From Palsa-506 sp963707065 (lineage in GTDB: Bacteria; Actinomycetota; Actinomycetes; Streptosporangiales; Streptosporangiaceae): DNA of 64,000 bases. Below the pieces are notes generated by a model. It was not told the DNA's origin. It searched no databases and saw only the letters and a program-made list of their open reading frames with translations. This document shows positions 50,791-59,174 of this stretch, piece after piece. The translations under genes and the position numbers were made by a program. The DNA lies in the NCBI GenBank assembly GCA_963707065.1, contig CAVPPJ010000013.1, positions 434,001-498,000 of the forward strand. The letters are read 5' to 3'. The stretch's first letter is position 1. Each line of letters opens with the position of its first letter.

Positions 50791-50792
50791 AG

Positions 50793-50808
50793 GTGACCTT
50801 TTAGTCAC
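50793..50808. promoter_or_regulatory. Inverted repeat at the ArsR-SRPBCC start region
   Basis: GTGAC-CTTTTA-GTCAC, spanning the alternative GTG start of the ArsR-SRPBCC gene and the stop codon of the upstream acyltransferase gene. Candidate autoregulatory operator. Confidence 0.4.
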
Positions 50809-51959
50809 ATGTCAAGCAGCGTGGTCTCGGTTGCCTCGCCGGGCCCGGCGTCCGCAAGCAGGACCGGGGCTGCGGCATCCGTGGACGGCGGCGGAGCCGT
50901 GGCGTCCGGGGACGGCGCCACGGCGTCGCCGGGGCGGTTCTCCGAGATCCAGGTGTCGATGCGCTCCCACCAGTCATAGAGCCACTGCACCCGGGCCTCG
51001 TGATCGGCCGCGCGCGGCACCTCGTCGACGGGCACCCGCCACCATTTCGCCCGGACGACCTGGTCCATCGGCAGGCTCCGCCAGACATCGGCGACGCTGA
51101 CCAGCAGGTCCAGCCCGGCGTGGGCCACGAAGATCACGTCGGCATCGGGGCAGGCGGCCACCGCCGCGAGCGCCCCGCCGGTCCGCGGCGCGAGCAGGTT
51201 GGGCATTTCCCGCGCGCGGGCGGCCAGGTCACGCCTGCCCAGCCGCTCCAGCCGCTGGATGCCGCGCTGCCACCGGCCCGGCGTCCAGTTGCCGCCTTCC
51301 GGGAAGATCACCAGCGCGCCGAGCGGGCCGAGCCCGCTGGCCAGCCGCTCGATCTGCTCGATGAAGATCTTCTCGCCGGTCCGGCGGCGGGAGATGAAGA
51401 CGTTGGGCAGCCGGTTGGCCATCACGTCCAGGCCAGGATCGAACTGCAGGGTCGCCTTCATGACCACCCGCGGCCGCCGCCCGTAGACGCTGAGCAGCTG
51501 CCGGACGAGCAGGAACGAATCTCCGGGCCCGGCATGGCGGCTGAGCACGATGACCGGACGGGTCAGCCGGGCCGCCTGCTCGTCGGCCGTGAGTTCCGGC
51601 TCATCGACCTCGACCCGGACGCCGAACGTCCTGGTTGCCGTTCGGTAGAGCAGGTCCAGGTACCACCGCATGATCGCGTAATGGCGGCTCTGATACGGCT
51701 CCGTGCGCAGCCGGCCGCCGAACCCGCTCGCGATCCACAGCCCCAGGCACATGAACAGCGCGGCGGTCTCGGCGGCCAGCCAGATGAGCGTGAAGTACAG
51801 CAGCCGGGTGCCGCGCATCCGCCCGGGCCGCGCATGCCCGACCAGGCCGAAGGCCAGGGTCAGCAGCGCGAGCAGCGGGGACAGCACCACCACGGCGACC
51901 GCGATGACAATCGCCAGCGGGGCCAGCACGAGGCGGCGGACCAGCCTGGGTGGGAGCAT
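50805..51959 (-). CDS. PlsC-type lysophospholipid/glycerolipid acyltransferase
   Basis: 384 residues. N-terminal hydrophobic helices (about 7-40 and 50-75) are followed by the acyltransferase domain. The catalytic HX4D is H-A-G-P-G-D in VLSRHAGPGDSFLLV, and the FPEG motif is in LVIFPEGGNWTPGRW, with the arginine-rich VFISRRRTGEK block between them. It transfers acyl chains to a glycerolipid or similar acceptor at the membrane. A Pro/Ala/Asp-rich tail of about 50 residues is probably disordered. A patatin-like phospholipase gene lies 30 bases upstream, so the two could remodel the same lipids. Confidence 0.88.
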   Translation of the reverse strand: MLPPRLVRRLVLAPLAIVIAVAVVVLSPLLALLTLAFGLVGHARPGRMRGTRLLYFTLIWLAAETAALFMCLGLWIASGFGGRLRTEPYQSRHYAIMRWYLDLLYRTATRTFGVRVEVDEPELTADEQAARLTRPVIVLSRHAGPGDSFLLVRQLLSVYGRRPRVVMKATLQFDPGLDVMANRLPNVFISRRRTGEKIFIEQIERLASGLGPLGALVIFPEGGNWTPGRWQRGIQRLERLGRRDLAARAREMPNLLAPRTGGALAAVAACPDADVIFVAHAGLDLLVSVADVWRSLPMDQVVRAKWWRVPVDEVPRAADHEARVQWLYDWWERIDTWISENRPGDAVAPSPDATAPPPSTDAAAPVLLADAGPGEATETTLLDM

Positions 51960-51989
51960 GGCCGGCCCCTCCCGTCCCCGGCGGCCGGG

Positions 51990-52814
51990 TCAGTTTCCGG
52001 CCAGCCCGGCGAGATAGCTCGCGGACGCTGTGTACGCACGCTCGATACTCATCCCGACCTTAGTCTTGTCCCGGTAACGCAGCTGGGAAAGATCTGGCGG
52101 CCGCTGATCTCCGCCCGCAGGCAGCACGTGCACGCGCACGTCATCGGGCAGCGCCGACATCTCCTCGTGGAACCGGTGCCGGCGCGCGATCTCGAAGGCG
52201 ACAAGGCCCACCTGCCACGGGCGGCGCGGCACCGCCAGCGGACGGTCGATCCGGCCCACCTGCAGGACGTAGACGGTGCTGGCGCCCAGGGCGACGGCCC
52301 GCCCGACCGGGATCGAATCGACCAGGCCGCCGTCGAAGTAGTGCTCGCCGCCGATCTCAACCGGCGGCAGCAGCCCGGGCACGGCGCATGAGGCCAGCAC
52401 GGCAGGCACGATCGGCCCGCTGCTGAACCAGCGCGCGCTGGCATGCTCGATGCTGGCCGCGACGCACTGGAAGGGCAGCTCGAGGCCGGCGAAGTCGCGC
52501 ACCGGCAGCATGTCGCCGAGCATGCGGCGCAGCGGCTCGATCGAATGCAGGTGCGTGCCCGAGCGCGCCAGCCGGGCCGCGCGGCCCCACAGCGACTCGC
52601 TGAAGGCCTCCTGCAGGGCGGCGCCCTGCCACATCTGGTCCAGCCGCGCCGCCGCGCCCGCCGGGTCGGCCGCTACGAACACGCCATTGATCGCGCCTAC
52701 CGAGGTGCCCACGACCACGTCGGGCCGGATGCCGGCCTGCGCCAGCGCCCGGAGCATGCCGACCTCATGCGCCCCGAGCACGCCGCCACCGCCGAGCACG
52801 AACGCCGTCTTCAC
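51990..52814 (-). CDS. Patatin-like phospholipase
   Basis: 274 residues from a GTG start. Oxyanion glycine loop FVLGGGGVLGAHEVGML, nucleophile S38 in VVVGTSVGAINGVFVA, and the catalytic Asp in HYFDGGLVDSIPVG give the Ser/Asp dyad of the patatin family. The size and layout resemble bacterial RssA-like patatins. It probably hydrolyses an acyl ester of a (lyso)phospholipid. It appears to be co-transcribed with the acyltransferase gene downstream. Confidence 0.92.
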   Translation of the reverse strand: MKTAFVLGGGGVLGAHEVGMLRALAQAGIRPDVVVGTSVGAINGVFVAADPAGAAARLDQMWQGAALQEAFSESLWGRAARLARSGTHLHSIEPLRRMLGDMLPVRDFAGLELPFQCVAASIEHASARWFSSGPIVPAVLASCAVPGLLPPVEIGGEHYFDGGLVDSIPVGRAVALGASTVYVLQVGRIDRPLAVPRRPWQVGLVAFEIARRHRFHEEMSALPDDVRVHVLPAGGDQRPPDLSQLRYRDKTKVGMSIERAYTASASYLAGLAGN

Positions 52815-52900
52815 CCGGATGCCTCCTCGCGGTCAAGCTAAGCAGACCGGGCCGCGGCGCCCGTGGGATGGTGGTCCCTGGCTATGCGGGAGGACGGCAC

Positions 52901-53716
52901 GTGGACGAGCAGGTAGTCACCATCGGCAGTCAGCAGATCGGCTTCCTGCAGAGCGCGGGCAGCGAGCGCACGGTCATCCTGGTGCACGGCAATTCCTCTT
53001 CGGCCCGGACCTGGCGCCGGCTGATGGCTGGCCCGTTGGGGCAGCGTTTCCGGTGCCTGGCCCTCGACCTGCCCGGGCACGGGCAGTCCGCCCCGGCCAG
53101 CGATCACTCGGCCTACTCCCTGCCCGGATACGCCGCCACGCTGACCGGGTTCGCCGGGGCTCTGGACGCTGAGGACGCGGTGATCGTCGGGTGGAGCCTG
53201 GGCGGGCACATCGCGATCGAGTCAGCGCCTGGCCTGCCGCGGGCGGCCGGATTCCTCATTTTCGGCACTCCCCCGGTGGCGTCGGCCGCGCAGCTGGCGG
53301 ATGCGTTCCTGCCCAGTCCCGTGCTGAACACCGGCTTCAGCGCCAGCGTCAGCCCGGCAGAGGCGCTGGCCTATGCCGGTAGTTTCGTCGCCCCGGGGTC
53401 GGCCTTGCCGCTGGACGACTTCGTGGCGGACATCCTGCGCACCGATGGCGCGGCGCGCGCGGGCCTGGCCGCGAGCATCGCCGACGGCCGGTTCGCCGAC
53501 CAGGCGGACATCGCCGCCACGCTCGGCCGGCCGCTGGCCGTGCTCCAGGGCGATGGCGAGCAGCTGATCAGCCTGGGATACCTGCAGCGGCTGGTCATAC
53601 CCACGCTCTGGCGCGGCGCGGTGCAGATCATCCCCGCGGCCGGGCACGCACCGCACCAGGAGGCACCGGAGGAATTCGCCAGCCTGCTTGAGCAGTTCAT
53701 CACCGACCTGGACTGA
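52901..53716 (+). CDS. Alpha/beta hydrolase
   Basis: 271 residues from a GTG at 52901 with GGGAGGA 6 bases upstream. Oxyanion region VILVHGNSSSARTWR, LALDLPGHGQS, nucleophile elbow VIVGWSLGGHIAIE, acid in VLQGDGEQLI and the final catalytic His in IIPAAGHAPHQEAPEEF. A cap domain lies between. This is a typical esterase/lyase-like hydrolase of the MhpC type; the substrate is unknown. Its 3' end overlaps the convergent SRPBCC gene by 17 bases. Confidence 0.88.
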   Translation: MDEQVVTIGSQQIGFLQSAGSERTVILVHGNSSSARTWRRLMAGPLGQRFRCLALDLPGHGQSAPASDHSAYSLPGYAATLTGFAGALDAEDAVIVGWSLGGHIAIESAPGLPRAAGFLIFGTPPVASAAQLADAFLPSPVLNTGFSASVSPAEALAYAGSFVAPGSALPLDDFVADILRTDGAARAGLAASIADGRFADQADIAATLGRPLAVLQGDGEQLISLGYLQRLVIPTLWRGAVQIIPAAGHAPHQEAPEEFASLLEQFITDLD

Positions 53717-54155
53717 CGGCGGCGACGTAGGCGTCGAAGCGGTCCAGGCTGGTCTTGAAGCCCGCCTGGGCTTCCGCCGAGCGGAACATCGCGGGGAGGT
53801 TCGCCTGGTGGGTGATGACCTCGGTGCGGCCGTCACCCAGATCGGCGAACGTGATCGTGGTGATCATGCCGCCCTCGACATCGGGCTCGGTCCACACCAG
53901 CCTGCCGGGCCGGTCCACCTCCAGGTAGACGGCCCGCATGATGTACTCGCCGCCGCCGCCACCGTCGTCGATCATGGCCGTCTCGAACACCCCGCCCGGC
54001 CGCAGGTCGACGGTGATCCTGCCGATCGGCGTGGTGGTTCCGGCCGGTCCCCAGAAGTGCGTCAGGTGCTCCGGCTGCGTCATGCAGTCGAACAGCAGCT
54101 CCCTGGGCGCCGCGTGGATTCGCCGGTAGGTCATCTCGCCGGTGTTGTCGCTCAT
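53700..54155 (-). CDS. SRPBCC (AHSA1) domain protein
   Basis: 151 residues. The fold pattern is present: YRRIHAAPRELLFDCMTQPEHLTHFWGP, DLRPGGVFETAMIDD, then VYLEVDRPGRLVWTEPD, and the closing helix AQAGFKTSLDRFDAYVA. AHSA1-like SRPBCC proteins bind hydrophobic ligands; functions are mostly unknown. The ATG overlaps the stop of the ArsR gene by four bases. It is the third gene of an MDMPI-ArsR-SRPBCC operon. Confidence 0.9.
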   Translation of the reverse strand: MSDNTGEMTYRRIHAAPRELLFDCMTQPEHLTHFWGPAGTTTPIGRITVDLRPGGVFETAMIDDGGGGGEYIMRAVYLEVDRPGRLVWTEPDVEGGMITTITFADLGDGRTEVITHQANLPAMFRSAEAQAGFKTSLDRFDAYVAAVSPGR

Positions 54156-54535
54156 GTCGTTTTCTCCCTGCTGGGGTTGCCGGGCGGGCCTTCCGGTCCG
54201 GCTGGCGGCTGGCCGAGGGCGGTGAGGTGATCATCAAGCCGGTCGAACCGCGCTGCCCAGACCTGCCGGTGGCGGCCGATCCATTCGGCGGCGGTGTCCA
54301 GCTGCTCTGGTTCCAGCCGGCAGGGCCGGGACTGGGCGGTGCGGGAGCGGGAAATAAGGCCGGCCCGCTCCAGGACCTTGAGGTGCTTGGAGATCGCCTG
54401 CTGGGTGATGGTGAAGGGCTCGGTCAGCTGGCTGACCGTCGCCTCGCCGCCGGCCAGCCGGGCCAGGATCGCCCGCCTGGTCGGGTCGGCCAGCGCCGCG
54501 AAGGTGGAGCTCAGCCGGTCGTCGGTGACCGTCAC
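54152..54535 (-). CDS. ArsR-family transcriptional regulator
   Basis: 127 residues, a winged helix only: STFAALADPTRRAILARLAGG, TVSQLTEPFTITQQAISKHLKVLERAGLI, and a basic RTAQSRPCRLEP wing. There are no metal-binding cysteine clusters, so it is not a classical metal sensor. It is the middle gene of a coupled operon with an MDMPI-fold enzyme and an SRPBCC protein, an arrangement in which ArsR regulators commonly repress their own operon. The palindrome in the operon promoter (55169-55190) is the probable target. Confidence 0.92.
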   Translation of the reverse strand: MTVTDDRLSSTFAALADPTRRAILARLAGGEATVSQLTEPFTITQQAISKHLKVLERAGLISRSRTAQSRPCRLEPEQLDTAAEWIGRHRQVWAARFDRLDDHLTALGQPPAGPEGPPGNPSREKTT

Positions 54536-55155
54536 CGGCTTGCGTATCCCGCGATGCGGGCGGCGCCTGCCCCGCTGAGCGCGCCCGGCTGGATACGGCG
54601 CCCGGTGAGCAGCAGCGCCAGGTCCTGCGCCCGCCCGAGCAGCGGCGCACCGTGCCCGTTTGACCAGTCAAGGTCAGTGGCCCGCAGCTCGACCCCGTCG
54701 GTCTGCGCCCCGAAGTACCGCCGGGTCTTCGGCGCGGACACCGCGTCGAGTACCGTCCGCAGGGACCCGGCCGGGAACGGATGCTCGATCCGCAGCGGGC
54801 TGGTGATGTCCAGGGTGTGGATCACGTCATGGACCAGGGCACCCTCATAACCCCCGCCCGGCGGCTTCCACGGGTGCTCCGCGTTGTCGCGCACCGCCGC
54901 GACCAGCTCCGCGGCCGGGCGCATCGCGTCCCGGCGGGCGACGGCATCGGACATCCGCTGGAACCTGCCGCCCGCCAGCGCGAGCTTGAGCACGAACACC
55001 GGCGCCGAGTACCGGAACGGCATCGTGAGGTGAGCCACCACATGCCGGACGGCCCAGCCGTCGCACAGTGACGGCGCGTCCCACTGCTCCGCGCTGAGCC
55101 CGGCCAGCATGGCCGCCAGGGCCCGGCGCTCCGCCGTGATCGAGTCCCTGATCAT
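54532..55155 (-). CDS. Mycothiol-dependent maleylpyruvate isomerase-fold (MDMPI/DinB-like) protein
   Basis: 207 residues. The N-terminal four-helix domain starts RRALAAMLAGLSAEQWDAPS, followed by CDGWAVRHVVAHLTMP, the conserved LCDGWxVRDVVAHL motif whose His probably binds metal. A further His lies in ALVHDVIHTLDITSP. The family uses mycothiol as cofactor in several actinobacterial isomerase or transferase reactions; many members are uncharacterised. It is the first gene after the palindromic operator and overlaps the ArsR gene by four bases. Confidence 0.88.
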   Translation of the reverse strand: MIRDSITAERRALAAMLAGLSAEQWDAPSLCDGWAVRHVVAHLTMPFRYSAPVFVLKLALAGGRFQRMSDAVARRDAMRPAAELVAAVRDNAEHPWKPPGGGYEGALVHDVIHTLDITSPLRIEHPFPAGSLRTVLDAVSAPKTRRYFGAQTDGVELRATDLDWSNGHGAPLLGRAQDLALLLTGRRIQPGALSGAGAARIAGYASR

Positions 55156-55168
55156 GGTTCCGCCCTTC

Positions 55169-55190
55169 TACAACTAATAAGTTGTACAAC
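55169..55190. promoter_or_regulatory. Palindromic operator of the MDMPI-ArsR-SRPBCC operon
   Basis: TACAACT-AATA-AGTTGTA is a perfect inverted repeat (55169-55186) overlapping a second palindrome, GTTGTACAAC (55181-55190). It lies 14-35 bases upstream of the MDMPI start codon in an AT-rich promoter that includes TATAA on the transcribed strand just upstream. Likely the ArsR binding site. Confidence 0.75.
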
Positions 55191-55314
55191 CATCTAGTAT
55201 TTATAACGCAGCAGCCGGTGCCCGTCAAGCGCCGCCAGAACGGCCACGCCACCGGCGCGGGCCGGTCCGGGCGCGCCATCCGCGGGATACGGCCGGCGAT
55301 ACGATGAGCGGGAC

Positions 55315-56313
55315 ATGAGCACCGCACAAGCGCACCCGAGCGCTACCGGCCTGCCCGGCGGCGAGCCGGATGCGATCATCCATACCGAGGACCTGAGCAA
55401 GGTCTATCCGGGGACGGACTTCGCCGCGGTCGACAAGCTCAACCTTGACGTCCGGGCCGGTGAGATCTTCGGCTTGCTCGGGCCCAACGGCGCGGGGAAG
55501 ACCACGACGGCGGGGATGCTGACCACGCGCGTTGTGCCGACATCCGGGCGGGCGTTGCTGGCCGGGATCGACGTCGCGGCGCATCCGGCGCTGGCGAAGC
55601 AGCTGAGCGGGATCGTCTCGCAGCAGAACACCCTGGACCGCCAGCTCACCGTCTGGGAGAACCTCTACTTCCACGGCCGGCTGTTCGGCATGGGGGCAAA
55701 GGCATCCCGGCAGACCGCCGATGAGCTGCTCGAGCAGTTCCAGCTGTCCAAGTGGGCCAGGGCATCGGTGTACGCGCTGTCCGGCGGGATGGCGCAGCGG
55801 CTGATGGTGGCGCGGGCCATCTTCCACCGGCCCTCGGTGCTCTTCCTCGACGAGCCGACGGCCGGGCTGGACCCGCAGAGCCGGCTCGCGCTGTGGGACC
55901 TGCTCGGCGAGCTGCACCGGGACGGCCAGACCATCCTGCTCACGACCCATTACATGGAAGAGGCAGATCAGCTCTGCGACCGGGTCGCCATCATGGACCA
56001 CGGCAAGATCCTCGCCCTCGGCACGCCGGCAGCGCTGAAGCAGAGCGTCGGCGCCGACACCGTGGTGACCGTGAAGACCACCGGCGACGCCGGTCAGCTC
56101 GCCGATCTGCTCACCCGTGACGTGGCCGGCGTGACCAGGACCCGCCAGGTGGATGGCGGGGTCGAGCTGCACATGCAGGGCAGCGACCGGCTCGTCCCGC
56201 GCATAGTCCTGGCGGCGGAGCGCGGCGGGTTCGATCTTGTCGACCTGTCGATCTCCGAACCCAGTCTCGAAACGGTATTCATCAACCTCACGGGCAAGGA
56301 GCTGCGGGACTGA
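55315..56313 (+). CDS. ABC-2 exporter ATP-binding subunit (DrrA-like)
   Basis: 332 residues. Walker A is LLGPNGAGKTTTAGML, the Q-loop is IVSQQNTLDRQLT, the signature is LSGGMAQRLMVARA, Walker B is VLFLDEPTAGLDPQS, and the H-loop is ILLTTHYMEEADQL. The C-terminal extension of about 80 residues, ending LETVFINLTGKELRD, is typical of daunorubicin-resistance type (DrrA) ATPases. It powers export of a lipophilic drug or lipid with the permease that starts on its last base (TGATG). Confidence 0.95.
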   Translation: MSTAQAHPSATGLPGGEPDAIIHTEDLSKVYPGTDFAAVDKLNLDVRAGEIFGLLGPNGAGKTTTAGMLTTRVVPTSGRALLAGIDVAAHPALAKQLSGIVSQQNTLDRQLTVWENLYFHGRLFGMGAKASRQTADELLEQFQLSKWARASVYALSGGMAQRLMVARAIFHRPSVLFLDEPTAGLDPQSRLALWDLLGELHRDGQTILLTTHYMEEADQLCDRVAIMDHGKILALGTPAALKQSVGADTVVTVKTTGDAGQLADLLTRDVAGVTRTRQVDGGVELHMQGSDRLVPRIVLAAERGGFDLVDLSISEPSLETVFINLTGKELRD

Positions 56314-57200
56314 TGGCCACGTCAGTGACTTCGCAAGCGCAGGCGCCGGCCCGCCGGATCGGCGGCGGCCCGACCCGCTCGGTGGCCGCGGCGAGCTGGA
56401 CCGCACTCGGTGCGCTCATGCTGCGCGACCTGGTGGTGCTGCGCAAGCACGGCTGGGAGTTCGTGCTGCGGACGATCATCCAGCCGTTCCTGCTCTGCTT
56501 CGTCTTCCTCTTCGTCTTCCCGAAGATCGGGCAGGGCATCGGCGGGCACGGCACAGCGGAGCAATCCGCCTTCGCGACCATCCTGGTTCCCGGCGTAGTC
56601 GGGATCTCGATCATGTTCCAGGGCGTGCAGTCGATCGCCCTGGCCATGGCCCAGGAGTTTGGCTTCACCCGCGAGATCGAGGACCGGGTCCAGGCGCCGT
56701 GCCCCATCTGGCTGGTGGCCATGGCCAAAGTGCTCTCCGGCGCGGCCCAGGGAGTGATCTCGGCGATCATCGTGCTGCCGATGGCCTCGGTCGTGCACGC
56801 GCCCGGGGTGCATGCCCACCTGACCCTGCACTGGTGGATCATCGTGACGATGGTGCCGCTCGCCTGCGTCGCGATGGCCGGCCTCGGGCTGGTCCTGGGC
56901 ACCAGTTTCGAGCCACGGAACATCGGGCTGATGTTCGGTTTCATCATCCTGCCGATCACCTTCCTCGGCGGCACGTACTACTCGTGGACGAAACTCGCGC
57001 CGGTGACCGTCGGCGGCTGGCACTGGCTGCAGACGATCGTGCTGATCAACCCGCTGATCTACGTGAACGAGGGGATGCGGGCGGCGTTCACTGAGGCACC
57101 GCACATGCACCTCTACGTCATCTATCCCGTGGTGTTCGCATTCGGCGTCGCGTTCCTGGCTATCGGCCTGCGCAATTTCCGGCGCCGCGTGCTCTCCTAG
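56313..57200 (+). CDS. ABC-2 type permease (DrrB-like)
   Basis: 295 residues. Six hydrophobic segments follow an N-terminal tail with LRDLVVLRKHGWEFVLRTII, matching the ABC-2 entry helix. Conserved parts include FATILVPGVVGISIMFQGVQ, EFGFTREIEDRVQAPCPIWLVAMAK (the coupling helix region) and FLGGTYYSWTKLAPV. With the ATPase it forms an exporter for an unknown amphipathic compound. The ATG shares a base with the ATPase stop codon, so translation is coupled. Confidence 0.93.
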   Translation: MATSVTSQAQAPARRIGGGPTRSVAAASWTALGALMLRDLVVLRKHGWEFVLRTIIQPFLLCFVFLFVFPKIGQGIGGHGTAEQSAFATILVPGVVGISIMFQGVQSIALAMAQEFGFTREIEDRVQAPCPIWLVAMAKVLSGAAQGVISAIIVLPMASVVHAPGVHAHLTLHWWIIVTMVPLACVAMAGLGLVLGTSFEPRNIGLMFGFIILPITFLGGTYYSWTKLAPVTVGGWHWLQTIVLINPLIYVNEGMRAAFTEAPHMHLYVIYPVVFAFGVAFLAIGLRNFRRRVLS

Positions 57201-57217
57201 CCAGCGAGGCGCCGCTC

Positions 57218-57290
57218 ACTCCGGCTGCCGCTGACTCCGGCTGCCGCTGACTCCGGCTGCCGCTCACTCCCGGTGCCGGCTCACTCCCGG
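57218..57290. repeat. Short tandem repeat after the ABC permease gene
   Basis: About 4.5 units of a 16-17 bp sequence close to ACTCCGGCTGCCGCTG, starting 17 bases after the permease stop. The last units are diverged and run into the 3' end of the minus-strand gene. Confidence 0.85.
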
Positions 57291-57913
57291 TCCGGCGGCC
57301 TGGGCGCAGGCCCCCATGGCGGGCTGCCAGATACCTTCGGCGAGCGGACAGTCCCCCGCCCCGGCGCCGGGCGGGCTGCAGAGTCCGTTGCCGGGCTGGT
57401 GGCCGGGCGGCCCGCGGGATCCGTCGCGGGACGGGCTGCGCGATCCGTCGCGGGACGGGCCGCAGGATCCGGCTGGCCGGGCTGTAGCGTGACCGGGAAG
57501 GACAGCTCTGGCGCGGCGCTGGACTGCGTTCCCGCTGGCCGTGAGCCGGGCGCCACGGGCCAGGCAGGCACCGGCCAGACGGGCGCAGGCCAGGCGTGCC
57601 CCGGCCGCGCATGCCGCGGCGCGGGTGGCAGCGCGGGCCTGGCGGGCACGGGCGGCGCGGGCTTGCTATCCCCGTCGGCCGGCCCTGCCCACCGGGGCAG
57701 CCGGATCACGGCGAATAGCGACATCACCAGGAGCAGTGACAGCAGCACCAGAAAAGACATGATGCCGTCATTAACCATTGCCGCCCGGGGGCTGACGAGC
57801 GCTGCCCCGCGGCTGCGCGCGCCCGCCGCTGCCAGTGGCGCCGCGGCGGGACGCACCGCGACGATGACCGCGCCGGCCAGGGCCGTCGCGCGGCCACGGA
57901 ATCTCAGTGACAC
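57281..57913 (-). CDS. Possible membrane-anchored Pro/Ala-rich protein
   Basis: 210 residues from a GTG; GGAGG lies 11 bases upstream. One clear transmembrane helix (about 52-72: IMSFLVLLSLLLVMSLFAVI) is followed by a basic RLPRW and a long Pro/Ala-rich tail with RPATDRAARPATDPAGRPAT repeats. A shorter version could start at the ATG at 57775 (MVNDGIMSFLV). No family is recognised. The hydrophobic helix and ribosome site favour a real gene, but the low-complexity tail makes it uncertain. Confidence 0.45.
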   Translation of the reverse strand: MSLRFRGRATALAGAVIVAVRPAAAPLAAAGARSRGAALVSPRAAMVNDGIMSFLVLLSLLLVMSLFAVIRLPRWAGPADGDSKPAPPVPARPALPPAPRHARPGHAWPAPVWPVPAWPVAPGSRPAGTQSSAAPELSFPVTLQPGQPDPAARPATDRAARPATDPAGRPATSPATDSAARPAPGRGTVRSPKVSGSPPWGPAPRPPDRE

Positions 57914-58108
57914 GACGTGCAGATCCTCCCTCCGGGCAGATACCGAGAACGACCGGCAGATATCGGGATTCTGTCATGATCACGCGATTACCCAGTGGCC
58001 GCCGGGCTTTCCGCCACCATGCACGACCCGACGACGCCCGCTGGGTGACCGCGCCGGGTATCCGGCGCAGCCGGCCGCGTTCCCGCATCCTTGATACAGG
58101 AGAATCCA

Positions 58109-58356
58109 TGGCCACTCAGTGGAGTTTGACAATCGGCTGCGCCTACCTGGCCGATCCGGCCGGGGTCGCCCCCAGCCTGTCCTTCCTGAAAGTGCCGGAG
58201 CCGAAGGTGACGAAGAACCGGCTGCACCTGGATGCGCAGGTCGGCGGTGACCGCGGCGGCACTCCGTGGGAAATCCGGTGGATGCCAGCGCGGAACCAGC
58301 GAGCCACCGGACGCCCGGCTGCGATCGCGATCATTGCTCGGGCGGGGCGGGGCTAA
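58109..58356 (+). pseudogene. VOC/glyoxalase-like protein with internal deletion
   Basis: AGGAGA and an ATG at 58109 give MATQWSLTIGCAYLADPAG, a normal start of actinobacterial glyoxalase-like (VOC) proteins. It then jumps to LSFLKVPEPKVTKNRLHLDA, which in intact homologues is about 60 residues further on. The C-terminal helix and last strand are replaced by unrelated residues. The about 120-residue family is thus cut to 82, with the middle metal-binding part missing. Confidence 0.65.
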
Positions 58357-58590
58357 CGTGGCCGGCCAGCAGCTGCTGATCCAGTGCGCCGAACGTCACA
58401 TATCCCCGCCTGCTCGTCTAGGTCGAAGCGCCAGATCACATCGAACCGGTCATCAGGCCAGGACGTGGGCACGTCGGCCGGGTTGGCGACCGGCACGGCG
58501 GCGGCCACGGCAGCAGCGATATTGACCAGGTGATCGCGCTCCCAGCACATGAGCACGATGACGGCCTCGATCGCGAGCAGACCGGCGGCC
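58353..58590 (-). pseudogene. C-terminal fragment, histidine-phosphatase-like
   Basis: An open stretch without a good start reads EAVIVLMCWERDHLVNIAAA, then PTSWPDDRFDVIWRFDLD. The VLxCWEHxxI and WPxDRFDVxWxFD pattern is what I recall from the C-terminus of histidine phosphatase family proteins. The N-terminal RHG part is absent, so it is a remnant next to the VOC pseudogene. Confidence 0.5.
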
Positions 58591-58599
58591 GGGGGCCAG

Positions 58600-59094
58600 T
58601 TACCGGCGGCGGTAGTCCCGGCGGTGGTCCGGCCAGGGGCCGTAGCGCAGCCAGAGGATCACCAGCAGCCCGATCAGGAACCAGGGGATGTAGGAACGCA
58701 TCAGCGCCTGGCCGCCGGCCACGGTGAGCGCGATGACGAGGACCAGGAACAGGACGCGGTGGTGCGGCCGCCCGTACTGCGGGTGCCCGTGCGGGGCCTG
58801 GCCGGGCTGGCCGGGAACCGCGCTCGCGGCCGCCTCGCCCTCCGGCAGGTCGGTGAACAACCCGTTCAGGTCCTGCCGGGTCTTGGCTCTCATCGCCTGA
58901 TCGAGGCGCTCGTTGAACTCGGCCTGGTCGAGCCGGCCGTCGCCGTAGTGCTTGGACAGGCGGTCAGCGACCTCGCCGCGCTCGGCATCGGAGACCCGCA
59001 TGCTGGGGCTGGCGGAGCTGGCCGCGTGGACGGAGCTGGCGCGGAGGCGGGATGCGGACTCGCGCATCCACGGCGTGCTGAACAGCGCTGGCAT
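58600..59094 (-). CDS. DUF1707 domain membrane protein
   Basis: 164 residues from the ATG at 59094, with AGGAGGT about 8 bases upstream; an internal ATG at 59001 (MRVSDAERGEVADRL) is where many DUF1707 proteins begin. The domain reads MRVSDAERGEVADRLSKHYG, then GRLDQAEFNERLDQAMRAKT and LFTDLP. Two closely spaced transmembrane helices (about 115-150) follow, with a basic end (WPDHRRDYRRR). DUF1707 is a SHOCT-like actinobacterial domain of unknown function. It sits beside two PspC-type genes. Confidence 0.87.
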   Translation of the reverse strand: MPALFSTPWMRESASRLRASSVHAASSASPSMRVSDAERGEVADRLSKHYGDGRLDQAEFNERLDQAMRAKTRQDLNGLFTDLPEGEAAASAVPGQPGQAPHGHPQYGRPHHRVLFLVLVIALTVAGGQALMRSYIPWFLIGLLVILWLRYGPWPDHRRDYRRR

Positions 59095-59174
59095 GCTGAT
59101 GCGACCTCCTGGGTCGGTAGCGGCGTTGGCCGGTGCGGTCTTGGCCGGTGCGGTCTTGGCCGGTGCGGTCTTGG

